A stretch of DNA of 64,000 nt, taken from NCBI GenBank assembly GCA_015680685.1, contig MNCI01007798.1, forward strand, positions 108,148-172,147. Reading direction: 5' to 3'. The notes under the pieces are model-generated. The model saw only the letters and a program-made list of their open reading frames with translations. It was not told the DNA's origin and did not search any database. Positions 46,271 through 58,745 of this stretch are shown in pieces. Source of the stretch: Gnetum montanum (taxonomy: Eukaryota > Streptophyta > Gnetopsida > Gnetales > Gnetaceae). The position numbers and the translations under genes are program-made. Position 1 is the first letter of the stretch; each line of letters begins with the position of its first letter.

Positions 46271-47534
46271 GCCATTGGACAACCTTGACAACCAATAACA
46301 AGCTAGCATGCATGCACTTTCTTCACTCTTTTTCACAACAAGGGAACTATTAAAATTTGTAACATATGTGACTTATGGTAGCTTGGTTTGTTGATCATTC
46401 TATATGACCTTATTCGTTGTATTATAACAACATGCTTTCTTTGTCTCATTTCTTTTCCTCATGGAGTTTTTCTTGTAGGATGAATCTTAGAGTCATTGCA
46501 AAGGTGCAACTCACTATGATAGCAACTCACCATGTGGGCTTGATGAATAGGATTGGGTGAGTTTGTCCTATCATACCAAGAGTGCTTGTTTCACATCATT
46601 GTCATTACCACTCCTTGAACCCAACCCCATAGCCTAATAATAACCTTCCTTACCTTCAATAAAAATGTTGACCAATGCCTAAAACTCATGCATTGTGGCC
46701 ATATGACATCCCTTCATAATGCTCCACCCACAATTCTATTGAATGTAAAACATCTCATATGATGAGAAGATAAAATTAAACTAGCCTTGGCAAAGAAACC
46801 CAATGAAGGTTTCATCCCACAAAGAAAAAAAAAGAAAGAAAATCAAGAAGCAAACTTCCAAGAAGCCAAAAAGGCCAATGAAGACTAAAGGACAAAAAAA
46901 TGGCTCCAATGATGGAAAGGAAAGAGGATAATAGTCAAAGAATCCTTGGAGTGACATGGTGGATCCTCAAACACATTTTCCAAGTGACCAACATTTTAAA
47001 GAATGAAGTGCTAAGATCTATTAATTAATTGACATGTTACTACTATATTGTAGCCATGATGTTAAGAATTATTTGAGCATGGTTTGACAAGATTGAGTCA
47101 AGCATGGAGAGGGAATATCAATGATGGACCTATAGTGTTGTTTTATATTCTTTGTTGGTGCCTCTTGGGTCCATCCTCTAGACACCAACAAATAGGGGCT
47201 AATTAAACACCATCAAAAATGCATGTTGTAATATTTTTGACATTGTAACCCTCACCCCATGAAGCTTGAGGCTAAAACTTCATTATAAAATGTGAAGATT
47301 GAAATCCAAGAGGTGCAATTTCACATACTTTAGCTTTTGGGGTTGAAAATGTTGCATAAGTGGTCAAAACCTTAACTAATAAGTAACAAAACCCATATCA
47401 TGTCTATATTTTGGCTTGGGGGAGTTAAAAATGCCTTTTCGACTACCAAAATTGGCATTTTGATGGAATTTGTTAAGGGTATAACATTTGGTATGCTAGA
47501 GATACCTNNNNNNNNNNNNNNNNNNNNGGGGGTG
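46271..47534 (+). mobile_element. E2c 3' noncoding region
   Basis: This runs from the end of integrase to the probable 3' LTR. The stretch 46430-46930 is duplicated at 41270-41760. Candidate polypurine tracts are GGCTTGGGGGAGT near 47413-47425 and the G-rich run at 47528-47540. No ORF is credible. Confidence 0.55.
47508..47527. other. Assembly gap (20 N)
   Basis: A 20-base run of N directly before a G-rich run at the probable purine tract of E2c. Confidence 1.
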
Positions 47535-48624
47535 GGGGGGGTGTACAACTTCACCTATGTGAAGCATTGGGGGGTATAACACCTTCACCCCTGGAATTGC
47601 ACCTTCTCCCTAGTGTTGCTCCAGCATGGCCAAAAATTTCAACATTGTTCTAGCTTTAGCATTAATCCTACACCTCGCCATTGCTATTGGAAGGCCTAGC
47701 ATGGGTGGAAGAAGCTAGTGTGGGTGAACTTATTATTTACTATTTTTGGTAAATATAATGGTTTTGATGCCATAGGAATATCAAAAATTATCATACATAG
47801 TAACCTTGATAGATTTGTACACTTGTAACACCTTTAATTAGTAGAAATCTATCAACAATTAGGTAGAAATATATAGCAAAATTGATGGCCATGAAACCTA
47901 TAAAACCTAAGCTACAACAACATAGAATTGTTTCACACCTTTTGATATTCAATAATATTTTTGCATTTAAGAGCTTTGGAGAACATTGCAAACATAAATA
48001 TTTTGAGGTATACCCAATGTAGAACCTATGTCCATTAAAACAATGTTTTTTCCCCTTGATATTATGTGTGATTTTGTAGCAACGTTTTGCAACCTAGGCA
48101 TCAAGACTCCTAGTGTGGCTCTTGCTTGTAACTCAAAAATCCCCCTAATTATTACCCCCATGCATCACCAATGTTGCAAATTTGGTGATGAGTGTAATGA
48201 GGTTTAATATAATTGGAAGTTGTGGAACCTCTGGATCGTAGAGTTGATTATGGCATTCAAGGTCACTAGTTTAAATAGAATCCAAACCCCTAGCAAAGTG
48301 AACTCCCCACTTCCTCAAGCACATCTTGTATACATTCTTTGAACCTTCTTTGTTTTTATTAAAATGAAGTTTATAGTTTTTTTTGTTGTACAAGCTAGAG
48401 CATAGTTGTTTTTTCCTACTTTGTGCATTTATTTTCAGACTTCCTGTAAATTTTTATTTTGTTAGCCTTTCGTTGACACTCTCTAAGTTCATGGGTGATC
48501 TACTATACCACCTAGGGCATCTTGGATCCTATTTTTTTTTCACAAATATCATTGTGATCTAGGGTTAAGACTATTCTACCTAGAATTTTTAGTTTTTCAA
48601 TGGTCAAATTGTTTAGGTGCTATA
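47535..48624 (+). mobile_element. E2c 3' LTR
   Basis: The right end is firm (GGTGCTATA at 48624) by alignment with 32872 and, inverted, with 1622. The left end is placed after the G-rich run, perhaps at TGTACAACTTC, and is uncertain. AAGCCTAG / GCTAGTGTGGG words lie at 47690-47735. A weak TATA-like TTTAAATAG at about 48270 precedes the part shared with the 5' LTR. Confidence 0.6.
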
Positions 48625-49310
48625 ATAAGTTCATTAGGAAAGGATTTGAATTGGATTTGGATGAGTTGATAATGCCAAAAAGAAGAAAAATTGGATGTTT
48701 AGAATGCATGGTGATGAGAATAATTGCAAAAATGACCAAGGGATAGGAAGTTTAACTTAGAGAGACTAAGGGGTATGCAAGTGGATCCTCTCCAAAGTAG
48801 GCTCATACTAATAATGTCCTGGTATACTCTCATCCCAAGAAGTTTGTAGGTATCAAGGATGATTAATGGTTGTTAGAAGTTAAAAATTGAATCCATGTGA
48901 GAGATCATTAGCAAATTATGCCATGTTCCATAATAGATACATAAATTAACTATGATATGAGGTAGCAAGGTGATTGACGATGAGTTTATAATGATGAAAG
49001 AGAGAGAGTGATAAGAGAGTCTCATCCTAGTCACATGAAGTCCTTGTAGAATTTGTGATTAAGATGATCTGATACCATTCCATCCCTAGTTGAGACCAAA
49101 TCCAACCATGATCAATGACTTTAGATTGCCACATTCTGATCTGTTGGCAATTAAGAGTTCATGATAATCCCCAAATTACAACCACTACTCTAAGAAAAGA
49201 AGAAAAGAGAAGAAGGAAGATAGGAAGATCCTTAGTTAAAGGGGTTCCTTCAGGCATGGGTAACAAATCCTTTTAGTCCACCAGTGCTTGTAGCCTATTA
49301 TTTTTTCTAT

Positions 49311-49370
49311 GGAGTGTGCTTTGAATTCTCATGTGTTTTTTTTTTCCATGGAAACCATACCATGCAAAGA
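49311..49370 (-). repeat. Family-1 hairpin unit in E1d
   Basis: GTGCTTTGAATTCTCATG, a T run, then CCATGGAAACCATACCATGC and AAAG. It occupies the same position as the E1a, E1b and E1c units; the inner stem has one G-T pair and one mismatch. Confidence 0.55.
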
Positions 49371-50299
49371 CATGATTTTTGTTATGGTTAACAGTAGGAG
49401 TGGTAAGAGACCAATGGAGAATAATCATAAAAATGTAATAAAGAAGTTCAGAATAATAGATGACAAATCCCCTTAAAGTCACATCCTTGTCCATTCCCAC
49501 TTGGTACATTTTGAGTCTATTAAGTAATAAGATCATTAATTACTTCAAGTTGTAATTGTGAAATGACCTCATGCTCACATGATTCAAAGCCTCATAGAGT
49601 TTGATAGAATGGATGGATGTTGTGGATTCAATGCCTGATATTATCAAAAAATTAACAATATATTAATCAAGGACATAATGTAGAGATGAAATCTAGTAAT
49701 GATCAATCATAGCATTAAACGTTACACTAATTAAGTTCTAGTAGTAGTAGTAGCAATGACAAAAACTCAAGATTAACACATAAGACCAAACAAAACAAAA
49801 TAATCAAACATGAAAGATATAAAAGAAGTTTTAAAATATTTAAGAAAATCAAAAAAATATGAAGAATGATGTAAAATAAAAAGGTAAAAAATTGGATAGC
49901 CTGCATAGAATGTTAACATGGATGACCATTTAACCCATGACTAGGTTGAAAGGAGGAGATCTAAAAGATAGAAGTGCTTGTTCATCAGTTAAGGTGTTAG
50001 TGCTACTAGTTATTCTAGGTTTTAGGAAAGGCTTTACTTGCTAGATGTTGACTAACAACCATAATTTTGGACTTGATGGATAGTAAATTATCATTGCATT
50101 TGAAGGACAAGTAGTATGAATGATGTCAAGTCCTTTCCATAGCTTTTAAAACTTTGTATGTTGTGGTATATGCATGGGATTCCAATAAAGAAGCTTAACC
50201 CTATTCATACATCATGATGTTATTTAACATGTGCCTTATGCACTTCATTCATTGAGAGGGCTACTTGTCAATTCTCATCTAGTGCACTTAGTGTCATTA

Positions 50300-52700
50300 A
50301 ACATTCCTTTTGTGCTAAACTTAGATTAAGGTCAAGCTCATAAGCCATTGAAAGTGTATAGAGCTTAGCCTAGATGGGAAGTGTTTGTAGATTTTTGTAC
50401 ACTAACTCATAGGAAGAATAACCAATGGGAATTTTCTAGATGAATTAATAAGTCCATAGAGCATCATTAAGTTCTATGCTCTAGTCTTTCCTATATTTAA
50501 TAATGGTGCATGTTAGTATCCTATTTAGTTTCCTATTAGTAACTTTCGCTTGACCATTAGCTTAGGGATGATAGGGAGTTGTTAATTTATGTTCCATCTC
50601 TAAGAATTACATTAGTTTTTGAAAAGTAACATCCATGAAGTAAGTTTTTTTATTAGAAATAATTACCCTTGGTATGTCAAAGCTATCTACCACACTTTGT
50701 TGGAAAAAACCATGTTACAATAAAAGATGAACAATAGGTGATGGCTATAGCTTTGGCCCATTTGATGTAGTACTCAACTACTAATATGATATATGCCTTC
50801 TCATTGGACATTGGGTTGATGGATCCCATGAAGTCAATGCTTGAAAGGTTGAAAGTTTGGGATCCACTATTGGGGTCCTTCCATTTGCATAGTCATTTCT
50901 CCATCTCTTTGGCATTGCTGACATGAATGAAAAAATTAATGGGTATTCCAAAATATTATTAGCCAACAGTATCCTACCATAAGGGTTTTCATTATCATTC
51001 TCCTTCCTACATAAAGGCTCTAGCAAGGACCTTCATGAGCATCTTGGAGGATCCACAATTGATTAGCATTGGGTATATACCATCGCACTAAGCGATCAAT
51101 AAAAGCCTTGTAAAGGTTACCTTTGATCTCCATATAATGTTTGACTTAGTGGAGAAATTGTTGTTTCTTCCTATTCTCCATTTTTGAGGAGTCTCCTAAG
51201 TGAGTATATAGGAAAGAAATTTATTGTACCAATTAGAACCATTAGGATTCTAAACTTCAATAGTTTTTACAAATAGGATTTCATTTGAAAATTGATTAGA
51301 TAAAGTTCCCTCATCCTCTTCATTGTCCCATCATAACTAAGACAAGTGATCAATGATCACATTCTCAGTTTCCTTTCTATCCATCATTGTGAGATCATAC
51401 TCTTGTAGAATGACTAGTCATCATATGACATGGGAGCTCACCACTAGTTTATTCATGAGAAACCTAATGGCATTGTGATCCATGTGCATAAAGTTCTAAT
51501 ATTCAAGCACATAATACTTGAATTTTTCTGAGGAATACACCACCACCATGAGCTCCTTCTCCATGGTGGTGTAGTTTAATTGTTCCCCCACAATGTTTTT
51601 GCTTGCATAATGGATGTACTAAAGACATTTTTAATCATCCAATAATGTAAGCATAGCCCCCAAGGCATAATTAGATGCATCTATCATCATGTGAAATGAT
51701 CCAGAGTAATCTAGAGTACATAGAATGGGAGTCTCTATAAGGTTTTTCTTTAACTGCTAGAATTATAAATCACATTTCTTAGTCCATTTAAAGGATGCAT
51801 CCTTCTTTATCAGCTCAACCAATGACTTAGCAATTTTTGAGAAGTTCTTGATGAAGAATTAGTAATAGCTAGTATGACCAAGGAATGAACTTACATCTTT
51901 TACTATTTTAGGTTACCTTATGATTCCTTGGATGACTCATATCTTTTCCAGGTCCACCTTGATGCCTTTCTTTAAAATATGGTATTCCAACACTATGCCT
52001 TCTTGAAGCATCAAGTGGTTTTTCTACTAGTTTAGCTTTAGATCAGTTTCTACACATTGTTGAAGCACTTAATCTAGATAGTCTAAGGCTTGCTCAAAAT
52101 TAATTATAGAAGTGAAGAAGTCATCCATGAAGAATTATACCCCACTACAAATGTGCGATTGAAAGGTACTAAGTGCCAAGCACTGAAAAGAAGCATTACA
52201 TAGGTGAAAGGACATCTTTCTATATGTAAAAGATCCCCAAAAACTTGTGAATGTTGTTGTGGCTTGGTCCTCTAGTGAAATCTAGATTTATTTATAGCCA
52301 CTATAACCATCTAGAAAGCTTTAATAGCAATGTCCTATAATGGGTTTCAACACTTAGTCAACAAATAGTAATGAAAATTTATCCTTGAAATTTTTCATGT
52401 TCAATAACTTGAAATGACTCTTCACTTCCATTCTTTCTTAGGTGTAATTATGAGTGAGCTAACCCATTCACTATCTATAATCAAATATATGAACTTGATC
52501 TTAAGAATTTGTTCTACTTCTTCCATGAAAACCTTGTTTATGGTTGTCTTCTTAGCTTGATGGAAGACTCTATATAGATGCAATATTGACATATCCATAG
52601 ATCTATCCTGATGAGTTCATGACATGACCAAGAAAAAGCTATTAGTTACTTATTCACCATATTTAATAGCTTCTTCTTCTAATCTTAAGAAATGTTGGCA
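50300..52700 (-). pseudogene. pol: E1d pol: RT, RNase H, integrase
   Basis: The RT active site reads FFMDDFF, with FMDD at 52120-52131, followed by NFEQALDYLD and LMLQEGIVLEYHI. The RNase H region lies near 51560-51400. The integrase core DFMGSINPMSNEKAYIILVV, with EYYIKWAKAI after it, lies near 50840-50740; the first catalytic Asp position reads Glu (VVEYY). Its order and motifs match E1b. Stops and frameshifts occur throughout. Confidence 0.75.
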
Positions 52701-53059
52701 TTAATGATAACTAGCTTAACATTGTTAAGGAAAGCAGATTCTGAAGTTTCTAGTAAATATTTCAATTTAAGGTGCACTTTCTTGAAATGATCAGGGATAT
52801 CTAAATCTCCCGAATCCATTTCATTTTGTCTATGAGAGATGTGACTATAGATTTGCTTCATGGTATCCATATTTTCAATGTAGGCAGTGTGACTCTCTAA
52901 TGGTTTCATGCATATCGTGGATTCAACTTGAGATTCTGATGTTAGCCACTACACATCTTCTTGTTTTGTGGATGTTGCATATAGACACTTCTAAATAATT
53001 TTTGTTTCAACACACTGATTGCATGCTTGGATAGATGTACATTTTACCATCCATATTCT

Positions 53060-53640
53060 TTACACACAATGACACCTTGTGTCACTATATTTGATGCATA
53101 GAACTATCTTCTTCTCCATTTTTTCAAATTTATTTTCCTTGGACATTTCCAAGGAAAGGTCTTGAATCCTCATTTTGGCATCTAGAGTATTTGTCCAAGC
53201 CCTTTCCATAATGATAGAAAATTCCCCCATACAATTATCCACATGAATTAGAAGAAAATTTGCAGGACAGTACCACCCACAAATAGTGGTCACATGTCCT
53301 CCACTAGTCCCAAAGAAATAATGAAGGACTAATCTATCAACTTTAGTCTAATATTATTATTTTTTTGAGAGGAGGTAGGTTCTATGTCTTGTACATTTCA
53401 TATGAGATTAAGTTTTTCCCAAAACCTAAGTCCAAAAGGGCCTTACATGGATTTTTCCTTGCAATTTGTAAATAAATAAGAAGGCTCCTAGGAATAGATA
53501 GTTTCTTAGGAAGTTGGCCAACCTTTATCCAATTTGTGATCGCATGGATCATCATGATAGTGTGGACATTAGAGATCTTTTGATTTGAGGATGCCTCAAG
53601 ACTACTTTTAGTGGTAGATGAGGTAGGGTTAATAACCATA
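53060..53640 (-). pseudogene. E1d aspartic protease
   Basis: PCKALLDLGFGKNLIS (about 53395-53450) carries D-L-G instead of D-S/T-G. It is followed by TTICGWYCPANFLLIHVDNC and FSIIMERAWTNTLDA (53293-53180), matching E1c PIIMGRTWLSKIDA. Upstream, ITNWIKVGQLPKKL matches the E1b and E1c context. Unlike E1b and E1c, the catalytic aspartate codon survives here. Confidence 0.7.
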
Positions 53641-53649
53641 GATATTTGT

Positions 53650-55480
53650 GAGAATTTTTTGGAACTATTTATTTTGAAGAATGATCTCTTGTGAGTTTTT
53701 TTTTTTGTTTAGAACCACTTGGATGAATATCTAGTTGTAATTTTATTACCCTTGTAGTGTTTTTATACTATGGATATGATTGAATTTTCCCCTGCATAGG
53801 TGGAGTAGGTGTCAAGGGTGTGGTAGTTGATGGTCCAAGAGTTGCTTAGGAATATAAAGGATGAAAAGGAAAAGGAGATTGTCATCTTGGAGAAGAAGCT
53901 TGATAATATTCTAGAGGGTATTAGTGGTGAGGGAAGGAGGCATAGCTAGATGAGTCATGAGGGAATCCAAGTTATTGGACATAATATGATAAGGGTCTAG
54001 TTACCTATAAGGATATCCTAAGGGAATCCAGGTGGCATTCCCCATGATTGTGCATGTTTCCACTATTGGTATTGCTCCTAAGGTTGAGGAGGTCCTCCAC
54101 TTGGATAATATATTAGTTGGCGGAATTGCTACCTATACTTGACTTATGGATAAGGCAACCACCTAAGTACTTATCATCTTGCTAATTTTGGATTTAGAAC
54201 ATATGCCCTAGATTCTTGTAGATGTGACACAATAGGGAAACATCCCTTGGGATCTTCATAATGATAGATATCACATCCTTCATCATTGTTTTCAAAATCT
54301 GCAACCTCTTCCACCATTGCAACTTTACTTTTTTTCTAATGATAACCCATCTCTATATCCTTCTTTTTCCTTCTATCTTGAGCACTACTCCCTTAGTTTA
54401 CTCTTTCTTCTATAATTTTCTAAGATTTTTGGAACTTCTCATCTAAGGAGTCCCATATTTTATCCATCTTAGTTGATATCTCAATGATATGTTTTGTATT
54501 AGAAATGTATTTCTTTACACCATTTCATCAAGTGATGCCTCCCCCTCTAAATCACAAAAATGCACCTCCCTTTTACAAATGGATGGGTCCCTATTATACT
54601 CCTTGGCATTTTCACATTTTTTCAACTCCTCTTCTTCTTTGATCACTTGTTCAATCGACCTTTGAATCTAATGGACTTGCATTTTAGAGAGTCTTCCTTA
54701 GGCATAGACTCCAAGGGTTTCCCTTATCTCATTCTAGAGTCTATTTATAATATGAGAAAGCTATTCCCTTTGAGAGTATCTATGGCCTAGGCATTAGTGC
54801 AACAAAGAGTAGTACCTACCTAAGGCCACATTCAAGTATTCATGATTTCCTTATTTTCATCCTTGGATCTACCTGCATAAGTTAGACACTCTAGAGTACA
54901 TTTGGTATTTGTCATTGAATAGCTCTAACATGGTACTCCATTGAAAAATAGATTCTAATTCCAAATACTAGTACCAAAAATTTTCTTGTTTAATGAGTGT
55001 CCTTGGGAACAATTTAAGTTTCTGTCATTCATTTTCTATGTTTTACAAGACACATGCAACATGAAAATCTTAGAGATGATTTTGAGGATCTACATTATAG
55101 ACTCCTTCAAACCTAGGGATATTATTTATATCTAACCTCTTAATCCCACTATATTTTTGATTCCTTGTTGGAATTCTCATTGCCTTTGAAATATTGATCA
55201 TGTTTCTGGTATCTAGTAGAGGTTCATCATAGTCATATCATTCACAATGGCTCCTTTCGTGATCATGATGCCTACAATAACTTTTGTTGTGCTTTCATTC
55301 CTGATGATGCTCATCTTCCTCTTATAATTGTCTTTGCTTTTGGTCTTGATCATCTTGATGGGATTGTTGTTCATCTCTATCCCACTATTCATCTTCATCT
55401 TGATCCCTTTCATCCCTGTTGTAGAGATGATGAATGTCATTGACACCTTCGATGTAGAAGATAGATAGTTTAGCACTACA
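53650..55480 (-). pseudogene. gag: E1d gag, N-terminus missing
   Basis: The charged segment near 55476-55213 corresponds to the E1b 17951-17628 and E1c 31116-30853 segments. Further on, the capsid-like and proline/glycine-rich sections follow the E1b order (for example the 54000-54200 tail versus 16400-16600). The N-terminal THPNEY block, PBS and LTR are absent. The break lies at about 55480-55550. Confidence 0.6.
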
Positions 55481-55554
55481 ATTTAAGGTATGTTAGTCAC
55501 TCTACCTATCAATGAGATAACCTTTGTGACTTTTTTGGTATTCTTGTTGATGAT

Positions 55555-57975
55555 ATGAAAGTTGCCACCAAACTAGTGAAGGAGGTAGGTCATCATGAGG
55601 AAGTTAAGACATGGTCAGGTGCAAACTATGGCCACTTTAGGCTTACCTTGGATGATTTCATATGTCTTGAAGTAAGGGAATATTATCCCTTATTCAAATC
55701 CCATACCTTTCTGAAGTTTTTATCACAAATGAAGTTGATCAACATTACACAAGGGTGAACCTTTAAGAAAGTCATAATGGAGGCCACCAGGTTCAACTAG
55801 ACTACTTATTTAGCTACAAGGCTTCTTCAAGAGATTCTCAAACTCCGTGAAGATACTTCTACAATAATCCAAATGCATTATGAATTTTTTATGACTTATT
55901 TGAAGAGGTTCAAGGAGTTCTTGGTGGTGAGGAGGAATGGGAGTTTTATGGCCCAAGACCCTGACCAACTCTCTAGGCCTTGGATAAGGCACATGCATCT
56001 AACCATGTAGGTCTAGAATCCACCAGAGGAGATTGGGAAGTCATTGTCTATTACCACCAAGTAATTTAATGGTAGGTAGTATGCATCCCTTGATATCATG
56101 AGGGAGGAGCCTCTCACAGTGCTAGCTAATGTCAAGAGAACATAAGAGTTACATGCTATGGTTGATAAGATAGCCAAGGAAAAGTTGAAATGGCTTGTAG
56201 AGGAAGCAGCACCAGAAACAGAGAAGTCCTCCAAGAAGAATCTCAAGTTGAAGCTTCACATCAGGTAGTTACCGGTATGTCTTAACTATGTTTTGGCTAC
56301 TTGATGTTTTATGTCTTATGGATATATTATTTTTTATGTGCTAATCTATTTTATGTCTTATGGTTGTAGATAAGAATTAGGATATGGTAGCCCAAGCTAC
56401 CACTATGAAGTAGGAGCAAAGATATGTAGCTTTTGTAGTGAAGGAGGCATAGAGGCATGCTACAACAATAGTAGAGGAGAAATGAAGGCATGCATAGGAT
56501 GCACTCTTATAGCATCATGAGACTAAAGGGTTAGTCAACATTAATCTAGATGATTTAAACATATTGTTTTGTGAGCCATTACTAGGGGCCTCCCCCATCG
56601 TCATCCTAGAGGAGGAAGAACTAGATATGCACATGCCTTAATGCTACTAGTTATAGCATATTGTTTTTTTATTTTATTTCTAATCATTAAATGATTATTA
56701 TGCTTGTTGTAGTTCTTGAGCCACATTCAAAGGCCTCTGAACCTATGTTTTGTGTGAAACTATGGGTTGAGGTTCTAGACAAGATGGAGTTCATGTGCAG
56801 CATGGCCAAAAATATCATCGATAGGTTACAATAGGTTGCACTCGAGATTGATAAGGACTATGCTTTATTTTCCTTAGTTTTTTTACTATGTTGTAGAAGT
56901 ATATTTGATTATATATTGTATTTATGTTATGGATATCTTAGGTCGTGGATTATGCTTATAATTGTACTTATGGTTATGTGTTGTTTACAGTGCCATCAAT
57001 AGCATGGAACTCAAGCCATGACATGGAATTTGATTCCTTGCCAAATATTTTCTTCGATGTTTAGAATATACATTTTAAGTTATATGAAATTTCTATTGAT
57101 CTTGTAGTTTCATGCTCAAAAAATTCATGGGAGTTCCAAAGGTCCAACACATCCCTGTGAGAGGAAGTTATGGCCTTGAGGTTGGAGACTTAATAACAAG
57201 CCAAGATGATTAGGTATCTCTAGGATTATAAGGCCTTTGTGGAAGTCTAAGTGGCTAACTTAGAGAACTTACAAACCAAAGAGATCACATGGGCTCACTA
57301 TTTGAATTTCATTCATGATAAGATGATGCTTACAAAGGAGATGATAGAGCAGTAGATGCGGATAGATCTTATCTCCTAAAAAGCCAAGGATTGGAAGGAT
57401 TACTATGCTTGGGTCTTAGAATGGGGCTAGGCACAAAAAGATAGTAAAATATAGTACAAGGCTGATCAAGAGGTATACCATAAGTGGCTTAAGAATGAGA
57501 TGATTGAATAGTGTAAGAGAGAGGTACTCATCTGGGGGATTCAGGCTGAAAGTGCTTACTAGCTCTTTAAAAGCACTCTCATGGTGGCTAAATATCCTAC
57601 TCCTTAGGTCAACAAGGATGTAGGTGGGATTTTTAAGGCTAGATTGTCTTGGGACTCACTTGATTAGATTGGAGTAAACCCAACAAACATCCTTACAAGT
57701 ATTAATTTTGGGAATGTTGACTGGGCGAACATGATGGAAGATCAAATCCTCCATCATTTGGACACTAGTCTTCAACATCTACCCCTAGAATTCATTAAGT
57801 TGGATTTCCCACAAGTTTGATATATTTTTGTATTTTAATTTTTTTTGCTTAAGTTATGTTTATTTTTGGTTACTGATTAGATTTATTTTATTATGTTTAA
57901 AGCACCAGGAGACATTAGTAACCCTAGTGGTAAGAGTGGGGATGACCCACCACTTTCTCCTCTGGATATCCCTTA
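55555..57975 (+). pseudogene. Unrecognised multi-exon gene-like pseudogene
   Basis: I do not recognise this protein. From 55555 one frame runs about 235 codons to 56266: HHEEVKTWSGANYGHFRLTL, YYPLFKSHTFLKFLSQMKL, LATRLLQEILKLREDTSTII, FMTYLKRFKEFLVVRRNGSF, DIMREEPLTVLANVKRT. It has a charged C-terminal EKLKWLVEEAAPETEKSSKK. Stops lie at TGA 55756, TAG 55798, 56008, 56014 and 56077, and TAA 56062 and 56143. Further coding-like blocks follow at about 56385-56640 (LDDLNILFCEPLLGASPIVI), 56711-56860 and 57110-57820 (WKDYYAWVLEWG, NFGNVDWANMMEDQILHHLD). These are separated by AT-rich stretches ending in acceptor-like TTGTTGTAG, TTTACAG and CTTGTAG. The frame is kept between stops and no retroelement motif is visible. 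It may be a host gene relic or an extra ORF carried by an element. Confidence 0.55.
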
Positions 57976-58745
57976 GGATCCCCCAATTGTCTATTTAAGT
58001 TTTTCTTATTGTTGACATCATGATGTTTATTTTTATTGATGTTGATGGCTAGTGTTAGCCAAGACCTTATTATGGATGGTTTTATGGTTATTTTTTATTA
58101 ATGTTTGGACAATTTTCCACATAATGTGGCTATGGCTATGTATGTTATAAAAATTTTAATTTTTAATTTTTGGTTTTAGTTTTGGATATATTGTTCTAGC
58201 ATTATGATTTTATCATGGTTTTACTATTTTAAGGTTTTAATGTTGTAAACATTATAAATGGCTACATTGGCTAGTTTGGCTATAATGTTAATGGCTAAAT
58301 GATACTGTTGGAGGATAAAATGAGAATAAGGTAAAAGGACGCTTACTAGTTTTAAGCCATGGTAGGCCTAGGTTGTTTAATTAATTTTCCAATTTAAACC
58401 CATGGTGGGCCATGTGTTGTTGCTATTTTTAGGCCACGGTAGATCCTACATTGAAAGAAAACATATATTTTTGTTTATTTCCTATTTTAAAATTTTTATG
58501 AGTTTTCTAGTTTTAAAGTTTTTATGAGGTTTTTATGTTTATATCATGCTAGAAAATAGAAAAAGAAAAGGCTTTACTAAGTAAAATTCACATAAATAAA
58601 AAATAAACTCCTAGGCTATATGCAAAAGAAATTTTAAACTAAACAAAATGACATAAACATGTAAGACAAAATCTAGGCTAACACACTATAGGTACATATA
58701 GTTACAAAGTCATAAGGGAATAGGGTGAAAGGATCTAGGGGTGCA
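57976..58745 (-). mobile_element. E2b spacer downstream of protease (truncated) and unassigned T-rich sequence
   Basis: The stretch 58340-58450, read on the minus strand, has GTGGCCTAAAAATAGCAAC and TGGCCCACCATGGGTTTAAA, then CTACCATGGCTTAAAACTAG. These match the 29-bp words in the E2c spacer. This shows that the words follow the protease ORF in two copies. The stretch 57976-58330 is T-rich with no gene. Confidence 0.55.

Larger units (their letters stand above)
32596..48624 (+). mobile_element. E2c: large Tat/Ogre-like LTR retrotransposon (about 16 kb)
   Basis: The plus-strand order is truncated 5' LTR (32596-32872), leader, gag and protease (33896-37370), spacer (37371-42540), RT, RNase H, second RNase H and integrase (42541-46270), 3' noncoding region, and 3' LTR (ending 48624). 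The second, archaeal-type RNase H between the first RNase H and integrase is the signature of the Tat lineage. A noncoding spacer between protease and RT recalls Ogre, where an intron lies there. The coding parts contain many stops and no intact domain remains. The 5' LTR break abuts E1c, and the 3' LTR abuts the interior of E1d. Confidence 0.8.
48625..55480 (-). mobile_element. E1d: family-1 element with pol, both LTRs missing
   Basis: On the minus strand, gag (55480-53650), protease (53640-53060), RT, RNase H, integrase and the 3' noncoding region run up to the E2c boundary at 48625. ATGCAAGTGGATCCTC at 48777 and the hairpin at 49311-49370 match E1b. Neither a PBS and LTR at the right nor ORF3 and an LTR at the left is present. 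The right end stops within gag at an unrelated gene-like sequence. Confidence 0.75.
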
